NCBI GenBank assembly: GCA_047634655.1
Contig: JBLIHY010000106.1
Location: 1-6,549, forward strand
From: CANLBN01 sp047634655
GTDB lineage: Bacteria > Pseudomonadota > Gammaproteobacteria > Pseudomonadales > Cellvibrionaceae
DNA: 6,549 nucleotides
Direction: 5' to 3'
Part shown: piece after piece, positions 1-5,597 of the stretch
How positions within the stretch are numbered: the stretch's first letter is position 1
How the letters are laid out: each line of letters begins with the position of its first letter
Notes under the pieces: model-generated
Databases searched by the model: none
What the model was told of the DNA's origin: nothing
The model's input: only the letters and a program-made list of their open reading frames with translations
Translations under genes and position numbers: made by a program

Positions 1-1
1 T

Positions 2-118
2 CATAAAGGTACAGATTTCACGCCAGTAAAGTATGAGGCCAAAGAATCTAAAAAGGTTTTCTTTTGTGGCTGTAAAAGCACAACGTCGCAACCAATGTGT
101 GATGGCAGTCATAAATAA
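2..118 (+). CDS. CDGSH-type iron-sulfur protein, C-terminal end (partial)
   Basis: The frame is open from the left edge and ends in TAA at 116-118, giving 38 visible residues. They contain a complete CDGSH signature, C-G-C-x2-T-x3-P-x-C-D-G-S-H, at visible residues 22-37. The three cysteines and the final histidine are the ligands of a [2Fe-2S] cluster in this family. The first residues, HKGTDFTP, look like the tail of an earlier CDGSH motif followed by its usual linker, so this is probably the second half of a small bacterial protein with two CDGSH motifs. Such proteins are generally cytosolic electron-transfer or redox-sensing proteins of poorly defined function. The stop codon directly abuts the attC at 119, which makes this a typical cassette gene. 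The start lies outside the window. Confidence 0.88.
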   Translation, partial: HKGTDFTPVKYEAKESKKVFFCGCKSTTSQPMCDGSHK

Positions 119-183
119 ATATAACAAGTTAAGCAGTCGGACACAAAAACTGCGTTTTTGGTCCGCTGCTTAAAGCGTTAGCT
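119..183 (+). other. attC1 integron recombination site
   Basis: Left core ATATAAC (119-125) and right core GTTAGCT (177-183) flank a long imperfect palindrome. TTAAGCAG-T-CGGAC on the left pairs with GTCCGCTGCTTAA on the right, with one unpaired T as the extrahelical base. Inside it, CAAAAAC and GTTTTTG pair around the triplet TGC. The cut would fall between G177 and T178. The site begins on the base after the CDGSH stop codon, and the next gene starts 19 bases after the cut. This is a textbook attC architecture, folded from the single strand during integrase recombination. Confidence 0.9.
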
Positions 184-187
184 GTCT

Positions 188-193
188 GAGGAG
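188..193 (+). promoter_or_regulatory. Ribosome binding site for the 228-residue protein
   Basis: GAGGAG lies three bases before the ATG at 197. The spacing is short but the motif is strong, and no other ATG in this frame has a better one, so it fixes the start at 197. Confidence 0.6.
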
Positions 194-196
194 CCT

Positions 197-883
197 ATGA
201 CACTAAAATGGAAAATAGGGATCGGGGTCTTGGTGCTTTTTGCAGGCCTAGTTTCTGTATCCTCACTTTTCATGCTGGGCACAAACGAAAGCATGATGCC
301 GTTGCAAAGCATGGAATCAATAGCCCCTCCGCTTCCGTCGAATAACGTAGATAATCTGTTAAACGAAATGGAATTTGCAACAATAGCATTCAATGCTCCT
401 GCAACTATTAACATAGATGATAGACCACAGATTCAGCTGATCTTGAGTCTCTCTGAGACGGTGGATGTAATTAAACAGTCGATTATCGAGGAAGGCGAAA
501 GGATAGGAGCTACTATTAAAGTAAGCAATAGAATGGAAGCTCACCTTTCTGGCTATATGTTTCAAATATCAGCAATAACACCTGAAACACAGGCGGTTTC
601 AAAGAGTCAACGTACGGAATGGAAATGGGAGATATATCCAAAGGAAGAAGGTCAACATAGATTGCACCTTACATTAACAGCTCTTCTAGAAATTGATGGG
701 CATAGCACCCCACGTGCAATTAGAACATTTAGCAAAATTATCGAGGTTAATGTTACCGCAACACAAAAATTCGGCATGTTCTTTAAGAATAATTGGCAAT
801 GGTTGTGGGCGGCTATTCTAATTCCAGTTGCTGGATGGCTATGGAAACGAAGAAAAAAACAGCTAACAAACACATCCAGCTGA
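197..883 (+). CDS. Membrane-anchored cassette protein of unknown function, two terminal transmembrane segments
   Basis: 228 residues, not recognised. A hydrophobic segment at about residues 7-27, after a short K-containing N-terminus, is a signal anchor or signal peptide. A proline-rich linker (about 42-50) leads to a region of mostly alternating hydrophobic residues from about 70 to 187, which looks like a beta-sandwich domain. It contains WKWEIYP followed by a G and an alternating H/L strand (about 142-162), then an IDG turn and further strands. A second hydrophobic segment, rich in tryptophan (about 200-216), is followed by KRRKK, which would sit in the cytoplasm. The likely topology is a periplasmic beta domain held by a helix at each end. 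No enzyme motif is visible. It is cassette 2, just downstream of attC1, and is the only cassette gene here that is complete and undamaged. A role in stress or envelope defence would be speculation. Confidence 0.85.
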   Translation: MTLKWKIGIGVLVLFAGLVSVSSLFMLGTNESMMPLQSMESIAPPLPSNNVDNLLNEMEFATIAFNAPATINIDDRPQIQLILSLSETVDVIKQSIIEEGERIGATIKVSNRMEAHLSGYMFQISAITPETQAVSKSQRTEWKWEIYPKEEGQHRLHLTLTALLEIDGHSTPRAIRTFSKIIEVNVTATQKFGMFFKNNWQWLWAAILIPVAGWLWKRRKKQLTNTSS

Positions 884-1064
884 CAGCAAAGAGATTAGTG
901 CGAGCTACATTTTACTTTGGCTTTGTTCTTCTCAGTTTAGTCTAGTCAAGTGCTTACTCATCTTTTGTTGCCTTCGTTCTCCGCGCTAAATTTTGGGCGG
1001 CATCCAGCTTTTAGGTCAGCGTTCTTAAGGTGGTGTGCCAGTAGTTTAATCGGGGCAGTTGTGC
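884..1064. other. Non-coding tail of cassette 2
   Basis: About 180 bases between the stop of the membrane protein and attC2. Neither strand has a convincing gene. The only long frame (950-1132, plus) has no ribosome binding site and runs straight through the attC hairpin, so I treat it as chance. Most cassettes have only a few tens of bases here, so the length is unusual; it may be the worn remains of another cassette or a conserved cassette tail. At 1007-1028 the pattern TTTAGG...GCGTTCTTAAGG loosely echoes the right end of attC2 (TTTAGG...CTTAACGG), but no matching left arm is evident. Confidence 0.5.
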
Positions 1065-1142
1065 TCATAACAAACGCCTCAAAGCTCGCGCACTGTGTGC
1101 GCTGGACTCGCAACAAGTTGCTCGCCCTTTAGGCGGTCATCT
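1065..1142 (+). other. attC2 integron recombination site, core triplet altered
   Basis: The left core TCATAAC (1065-1071) is good. CGCCTCAAAG (1075-1084) pairs with CTTTAGGCG (1127-1135), leaving C1080 as an extrahelical base. Between the arms are two small perfect hairpins: GCGCAC/GTGCGC at 1088-1102 and GCAAC/GTTGC at 1110-1121. This branched layout recalls the longer attC sites of Vibrio-type arrays. The right core reads GTCATCT (1136-1142) instead of a GTT-initial heptamer, so the conserved GTT is GTC. The next gene's start follows 28 bases after this core. Confidence 0.72.
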
Positions 1143-1157
1143 TAACGGGAGGCCATG

Positions 1158-1164
1158 AAAGGAG
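1158..1164 (+). promoter_or_regulatory. Ribosome binding site that selects a GTG start
   Basis: AAAGGAG sits six bases before GTG at 1171, an ideal spacing. The nearby ATG at 1155 opens only an eight-codon out-of-frame reading (stop at 1179-1181) that overlaps this site, so the HD gene most likely begins at the GTG. Confidence 0.7.
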
Positions 1165-1170
1165 TATCGC

Positions 1171-1666
1171 GTGAAAAATAAAGCAAAGGAATTCGCCATT
1201 ATTGCACACGGCGACCAGAAGTACGGAGAACACCCTTATTCTGTGCACGTAGATGAGGTTGCCCACATTGCAAGCGAGTATGGAGAGCTAGATGAGGCTG
1301 TAGCTTTCTTGCATGATGTAGTCGAGGATACTGAAACAACGGAAGAAGGAAGAAGAAATAAAAGATACCTTTGGGCCTCTAGTTGCGAGTTGCGTTTCAA
1401 TATTAAGTGACGAGCCCGGCGAAACTAGAAAGATCAGAAAAACGGCTACCTATAAAAAAATGGCTTTAGTAAAAGGCGAAGAAGAGCTCGCGTTATTGGT
1501 TAAAGCTGCTGATCGTTTAGCCAACATGCGTGCATGTATAAGAATTCAAGACCAAGGATTTCTCGATATGTACAAATCGGAGAATACTGTTTTTCGTACT
1601 TCGGCGTATCGTCCTAATCTTTGTGAAAATATTTGGATTGAACTTGATAAAATCCAAAATGCATAA
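1171..1666 (+). pseudogene. HD-domain alarmone hydrolase-like protein (RelA/SpoT or MESH1 type), frameshifted
   Basis: The first frame (1171-1410) gives HD-family residues H26, H48-D49 and the HDVVEDT motif, then loses similarity after about residue 59. The +1 frame carries the rest: a FGPLVASC segment, a DEPGETRK segment, KAADRLANMR and a C-terminal AYRPNLCENIW block, ending in TAA at 1664-1666. Removing one base, for example one G of the pair at 1348-1349, joins the halves into a continuous product of about 164 residues with metal-ligand candidates H26, H48, D49 and D114. That spacing matches the (p)ppGpp hydrolase domain of RelA/SpoT proteins. Intact relatives are small stand-alone hydrolases presumed to remove the 3'-diphosphate from (p)ppGpp. 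The lesion lies in a GAA/GGA-rich run, so slippage, a true pseudogene or a sequencing error are all possible. As read, only a truncated 79-residue product would be made. It is the gene of cassette 3. Confidence 0.85.
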
Positions 1667-1708
1667 AAAACGTATCAAATCTGACTCCATAAGCTGTCGC
1701 ATTTTTTG

Positions 1709-1764
1709 CAATAAAGCGGCATAGACTACACCAACTCACTCTGCAGTTTATGCCGGCGTTATAC
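1709..1764 (+). other. attC3 integron recombination site, degenerate left core
   Basis: The right core GTTATAC (1758-1764) is good. CGGCATAGACT (1717-1727) pairs with AGTTTATGCCG (1745-1755) with a single G-T wobble, and G1756 is left as an extrahelical base. The outer arm continues with A-T pairs up to the cores. The left core would be CAATAAA (1709-1715), where the expected final AAC is AAA. The loop is a simple 17 bases. It separates the HD gene from the TIR gene and defines the start of cassette 4 at 1759. Confidence 0.72.
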
Positions 1765-1796
1765 GCACCTAAAGTTTAGTGTTAAATTTAATCATA

Positions 1797-1802
1797 GAGG
1801 GA
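1797..1802 (+). promoter_or_regulatory. Ribosome binding site that selects the ATG of the TIR gene
   Basis: GAGGGA lies three bases before ATG at 1806. The frame also has a GTG at 1779, but nothing resembling a ribosome binding site precedes it, so 1806 is preferred. Confidence 0.55.
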
Positions 1803-1805
1803 TTC

Positions 1806-2495
1806 ATGGAAAGTCAGATTGAGATAGTTGAGAGACTAATTGAGGAAGGCGAAAAATTTACTTTTCAAAATTTCTGTCTAGCCATAGGTGATTATCAAGG
1901 ACGTTATGGTGGCCCTGACTCTCCAGAATGGGGCACATTTAAGGTAAGAGCTCAAAATATAGTATCCAAGCACCTTTCAGATAATTCTCCTGCAATGTCT
2001 CTAATCGCTGAAGGACTTACTCAATATACCGAAGGTAACAAGCCCGATAAATTTGAGATAGCTAAGTCCAATTTAGTAAAAGCATTAAAAATATTGGCGA
2101 GTACTCTAAAAAATGATGTCTATGGAGAGCTTAAAGCAGAAAAAAGCACCCCGATATCAGTAGCACTATCTAATAAAATTTTTGTTGTTCATGGCCATGA
2201 CTAAAGTTTAAAAACTGATGTCGAACCTTTTTTACACGAAATAGGTTTAGTGCCCGTTGTCCTTCATCGAGAGGCCGATGAAGGTGCTACTGTTATTGAA
2301 AAATTTGAAAAACATAGTGATGTGGGCTTTGCATTTATCTTGTTAACTCCTGACGAAATTGGTTATACAGTCGATCAAATTAATATTCCTGAAGCGGATA
2401 AAGTAATTGAATATAGAGCTAGGCCTAATGTCATATTTGAGTTTGGGTATTTTGTTGGTAAATTAGGCCGAAAACGCGTTTGTTGTTTACATAAA
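1806..2495 (+). pseudogene. TIR-like nucleotide-binding protein (Cap12/Pycsar-type), nonsense mutation and transposon truncation
   Basis: Residues 1-120 form an N-terminal, probably helical region. A TIR-like domain then starts at KIFVVHGHD (124-132), where TAA at 2202-2204 stops translation. The same frame continues without another stop through TVIEKFEKHSDVGFAFILLTP, RARPNVIFEFGYF and GKLGRKRVCC, the typical signature of the family long called predicted nucleotide-binding TIR-like proteins. The glutamate of FEFG (codon at 2439-2441) sits where related TIR NADases have their catalytic residue. At the TAA, relatives usually have a charged residue, so a single change from GAA or AAA would explain it. 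The Tn3-type inverted repeat begins at 2496, right after HK, removing perhaps 40 C-terminal residues. Intact relatives are thought to degrade NAD+ in anti-phage abortive defence. As read, only a 132-residue stub lacking the active site is made. Confidence 0.88.
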
Positions 2496-2538
2496 GGGGT
2501 TCCGGGGATTTTCCCGCCATAGATTGCAATTCACTCTG
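2496..2538 (+). repeat. Left terminal inverted repeat of the Tn3-family element
   Basis: Starts GGGGTTCCGGGGATTTTC. It matches the reverse complement of 5420-5462 at 41 of 43 positions; the differences are at its positions 7 (C versus T) and 38 (A versus G). The match covers the roughly 38-bp length usual for transposase binding in this family and a little more. Confidence 0.92.
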
Positions 2539-2625
2539 TAAGTCGAGCTATTCGTGGCCTGCAGAAGGCTATTAATTTCATTTTTCCTCGATTAGCGTTA
2601 TCTTTCTTGGCTTTTTGGTCGAAGA
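2539..2625. other. Leader between left inverted repeat and transposase
   Basis: 87 bases that must hold the transposase promoter and translation signals. I see no clear -35/-10 pair, no resolvase gene and no convincing set of res subsites. The stretch just before the ATG (GGTCGAAGA) offers only a weak ribosome binding site. Confidence 0.4.
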
Positions 2626-5386
2626 ATGAGTAAAGGTAAGTGCCTATCGATACTGACAGAGGCAGAAATTGAAGAATTGTATTCGCCTCCTGTGTTCTCC
2701 GAATCCGATCAACGGTTTTTCTTTGCTCTTAACGAGCGAGAATTGGAAGTAATCAACCGAATTAGAGATCGTAAGCATCGGGTTGTTGCCATCACCTTAC
2801 TGGGTTATTTCAAATCTAAGCCCATCCTGCTAAATCCCCGCTTCAAGTCCATGCAGGCCGACCTATCATTTGTCTCAGAACTTTATTTTAAAGACCAGAA
2901 ATCCCGCCGATTTAGCCTGAAATCTGACCAGAAATCCCGATTATACGAGCGTGTACTGTCGTTACTTAGGGTTTCTAATTGGAGTGATCTTGAACACCAG
3001 GCAGGGCTGGTTACCTATCTGCTTGAAAAGGCAAATAGCTGGGCGGCACCGCGAGCTCTTTTTGATGCGGCGATCGAATACCTATCGCACAACAAGATTG
3101 CCATTCCAGCGTACAGCACACTGCAGAAGATCATCAGCCAGGTGCTGGTACAGCATCAGAAAGCTCTTCACGAGAAAGTTAAAGCCGCTTGTACTCAAGG
3201 CCTGAAAGGTATGCTCGCTGAGCTACCTGCAAAGCCGTCAACAGCAATGCTTGGAAGATGGCTTTATCCATCATGTGCGGCAAGTGAAAGCTCGCGCTAA
3301 GAGGATGGCCAAAGAACAGGTCTATAAAGATTGGCAGAAAGCCGTTCGCAACGTTGGCAAAGCCGCAGATGTGCTGCAGCTGTTTTTGAATGATGAGATT
3401 GCACCAGATACTCACTTCCAGACGGTTCAAGAGCAAGCGTTCAAGGTCCTGAATGCCAAAGATCTCACCTCCGTCTGCCGCTACTTGAGCAATCAAAAGC
3501 AGTCTGTTGACGAGGCCTATTGGCAGCACCTGGACGCAGAGTCCACGCTACGCACTGGCTTGTTACGGTCATTGTTCTGCTGTTTACGCATCGAGGGTGC
3601 GGATCAAACACAACGATTGGCGCGAGTGTTGGATCAAACTCGGTTGGATCTGCTGGCTCAGCAGGAGCTCAGTGATGCCAACCTGGATCGGCGCTTGCCA
3701 CAAAAACACATACGCCCACTGTTGCTGAATAAAGATGGCAGCCTCAACAAAGCCCGCTATGAATGGTACCTCTATCTGCAGGTTCCCGATAGATTACAAG
3801 GTCAGCTGTTGATGCCAGACGTCATTAAATACCGGGCGTTGGATGAGGATCTGGTTAAGACCCAACGTTGGAAACAAGATAATCAACGCTTGTTGGAATC
3901 AACCGCGCAGGCAAAGTTGATGGCCGATCCGACATCGCTCATACCCACTATGGTCACCGAACTCAATCTGCGGCTGCACGAGGTTAGTCACTATCTGGAG
4001 AAAACAGACAACCGAGACGTCATCCTGAAGAACAAAGGCGGCAAGCGACACTGGCGACTGCCCACGGCGAGCAATAAACACCTGGTCAATAATCCCTTCT
4101 TTGAACAGATGCGTTCGGTAGACATCGCCGATGTGCTGCGTGTTGTCGACCGGGACACTGGGTTTATTGATGACTTCGAACATGTCTTGGGTATGAGCTC
4201 CAAAAGTCGGCTGTTCGAAGTGGATTTAGTGGCGATCATGATTGCCAATGCCACCAACCAGGGCATTTATGGCATTGCGGAGATCTCCGATCGCAGCTAT
4301 GAACAGCTGCGCACCATCCAGGCCAATTACCTGCGACTGGAAACCCTGAATAACGCTAACGACCGCATCAATAACGCGACGGCCAAATTACCGATCTTCA
4401 AACACTACTACATCCAGGAAGGCATGGTGCACGTCAGCGCCGACGGTCAGAAGTTCGAAGCCAAACGGGAAACGTTCCGTACCCGGTACTCCTCTAAATA
4501 CTTTGGCACCGCCAAGGGCCTCTCGAACGTGAGCCTCAATGCCCATCATATGGGGATTAACAACCGGATCATTGGCTCCAATGAGCATGAAAGCCATTAC
4601 CTCTTTGACCTGCTGATGAACAACAGTACGGAAATAATCCCGGACGTTGTATCGACCGACACCCATGGGGTCAACCACGTTAACTTTGCACTGCTGAACT
4701 TGTTTGGCTACAAGTTTGCGCCCCGTTACGCCAAGGTTGGTACTGTAATCGAGCAGATGTTTAATGTCAGTACGGATAAAGACGACCGCATCCAGCTGAG
4801 TCTGAAAAAGCCCATTAACACCAAACGCATCATGGAGCACTGGGACACCATCCAGCGCATCGCGGTCTCACTGGCGCAGCGTAAAACGGATCAGGCTACA
4901 CTGGTGCGAAAGCTATCCACCTATAGAAGTAGTCATCCACTGCTGGAAGCATTTACCGAATACAATCGTCTGGTAAAAGCGCGATATCTGTTGAGCTACA
5001 TCGACGATCCGGAGTTGCGGAGCCACGTACAAAAAGCACTGAACCGAGGCGAAGCCTACCACCAGCTGCGACGGGCGATCAGTCAGGTAAATGGCGATCG
5101 CTTCCGCGGTAACAGCGATGAAGAGATAGAGCTGTGGAACGAATGTGCAAGGCTAATGGCCAACACCATCATCTACTTCAACTCTAGGGTTCTGAGCAAT
5201 CTGTTGCAGAGCTTTGATCATCAGGGCAAAGCCAAGCTGGCAGAAACCATCAAGCGGGCGTCACCGGTTGCGTGGCAAAACATCAACCTTAAAGGGAAAT
5301 ATCTGTTCGCGGAGGCTGGTGAAACACCGGATATTGAGTATCTGATGGCACCGATCGAGGATTATGTGCCGTTTCCTGAAAAGTAA
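2626..5386 (+). pseudogene. tnpA: Tn3-family transposase TnpA, frame broken and internally deleted
   Basis: The N-terminal part (from 2626) matches the DUF4158 domain of Tn3 transposases: LTEAEIEELYSPP, then LLGYFKSKPILLNPRF, up to about residue 197. The frame then fails, and the downstream +1 frame, open from 3206 and stopping at 5384-5386, carries the rest, including RTIQANYLRLETL, SADGQKFE, STDTHGVNHVNFALL and NRGEAYHQLRRAI. Counting from TTG at 3251, the catalytic triad is D398, D470 and E601 (codons at 4442, 4658 and 5051). The spacings of 72 and 131 fit the family's DDE domain, so the catalytic half is intact. The two parts sum to about 919 residues against roughly 970-1000 for relatives, and the segment expected between them seems reduced to a dozen residues. 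A deletion of roughly 70-90 codons ending out of frame near 3206-3250 explains both. A rescued C-terminal protein from an internal start is possible but unlikely to bind the ends normally. Confidence 0.9.
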
Positions 5387-5419
5387 TACACCTCTACAGG
5401 CTAGGAATGGCAGGACTCG

Positions 5420-5462
5420 CAGAGCGAATTGCAATCTATGGCGGGAAAATCCCCGAAACCCC
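5420..5462 (-). repeat. Right terminal inverted repeat of the Tn3-family element
   Basis: Reverse complement starts GGGGTTTCGGGGATTTTC and pairs with 2496-2538 with two mismatches. It lies 33 bases after the transposase stop codon and its outer end is at 5462. Confidence 0.92.
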
Positions 5463-5575
5463 ATCTTGTATATCTCCCAAACTTTGCGACAGAACCGACC
5501 TTATTGCTAACCGCTATTCTGGCGGATGGCATCAATTTGGGATTGATCAAAATGGCTGAGTCTTGCCCCGGAACC
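5463..5575 (+). pseudogene. Fragment of a second Tn3-family transposase (Tn21-like)
   Basis: Read in the frame of 5429, this short piece encodes NFATEPTLLL followed by LADGINLGLIKMAESCPGT. The latter is close to the segment of Tn21/Tn3-type transposases just before the catalytic domain core (as I recall it, LADAINLGLTKMAESCPGT in Tn21). It differs clearly from the corresponding IANATNQGIYGIAEIS of the transposase at 3251-5386, so it comes from another subgroup. Similarity begins at or next to the outer edge of the right inverted repeat and stops abruptly after CPGT. It is a scrap of about 37 codons with no start or catalytic residues, left by insertion of the neighbouring element and later deletion. 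Continuation of the frame to 5614 is not transposase-like. Confidence 0.8.
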
Positions 5576-5578
5576 CCT
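5566..5578 (-). repeat. Short copy of the Tn3-element inverted-repeat tip
   Basis: CCCCGGAACCCCT is the exact reverse complement of 2495-2507 (A plus the first 12 bases of the left inverted repeat). The flank also resembles: reverse-complemented 5566-5584 reads CCATAGAGGGGTTCCGGGG, against ACATAAAGGGGTTCCGGGG at 2489-2507, 17 of 19 identical. Part of it codes for CPGT in the Tn21-like fragment, so it may be coincidence. Confidence 0.4.
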
Positions 5579-5597
5579 CTATGGTGCTTAGGAAAAA

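Larger units (their letters stand above)
1..2495 (+). mobile_element. Integron cassette array, interrupted at its right end
   Basis: Four same-strand genes are separated by three attC-like hairpin sites at 119-183, 1065-1142 and 1709-1764. Taking the cut after the G of each right core site, the cassette boundaries are: cassette 1 ending at 177, cassette 2 at 178-1136, cassette 3 at 1137-1758, and cassette 4 starting at 1759 and cut off by the transposon at 2496. One gene per cassette, all in the same direction and without obvious promoters, is the normal integron pattern, and the integrase would be expected to the left. No intI or attI is in the window, so whether this is a large sedentary array or a small mobile one cannot be told. 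The sites differ in length and sequence, which indicates cassettes of mixed origin. Confidence 0.82.
2496..5462 (+). mobile_element. Tn3-family element with transposase only
   Basis: Bounded by 43-bp inverted repeats that begin GGGG, as in the Tn3 family, this element is 2,967 bp long and almost entirely filled by one transposase gene. No serine or tyrosine resolvase, res site or passenger gene is apparent. It is comparable in layout to transposase-only Tn3 relatives such as IS1071, although the repeats are much shorter than IS1071's. Tn3-family elements usually create a 5-bp target duplication; here the flanks are ATAAA (2491-2495) and ATCTT (5463-5467), which do not match. It interrupts the TIR cassette on the left and borders a fragment of another transposase on the right. 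Because the transposase is damaged, the copy is probably immobile unless helped in trans. Confidence 0.88.

Noticed and set aside
1007..1028. Possible relic attC right end (TTTAGG...GCGTTCTTAAGG)
   Set aside because: It has a GCGTT core-like string and loosely resembles the end of attC2, but I found no convincing complementary left arm, so it is not called as a site.
950..1132. 60-codon plus-strand reading frame
   Set aside because: No ribosome binding site, runs into both hairpins of attC2, and its residues show no domain or membrane pattern that would argue for a gene.
1341..1362. Programmed frameshift in the HD gene
   Set aside because: A +1 programmed shift would need a rare codon or stop at the site; the original frame stays open for another 60 bases, so a mutation or sequencing error is more likely.
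2202..2204. Stop-codon recoding (readthrough) in the TIR gene
   Set aside because: TAA is rarely recoded, no pairing element is evident after it, and the same gene is cut by a transposon, so decay is simpler.
2893..2939. 14-bp direct repeat GACCAGAAATCCCG at 2893-2906 and 2926-2939
   Set aside because: It lies in the transposase coding region in phase (spacing 33), encoding DQKSR twice, and relatives seem to have similar length here; most likely chance or ordinary coding drift, not a res or iteron site.
3179..3529. 116-codon minus-strand frame across the tnpA break
   Set aside because: Antisense shadow of the central transposase region; the translation has no family features.
4388..4840. 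150-codon minus-strand frame opposite tnpA
   Set aside because: Lies entirely over the conserved catalytic region of the transposase and has no recognisable domain; a shadow frame.
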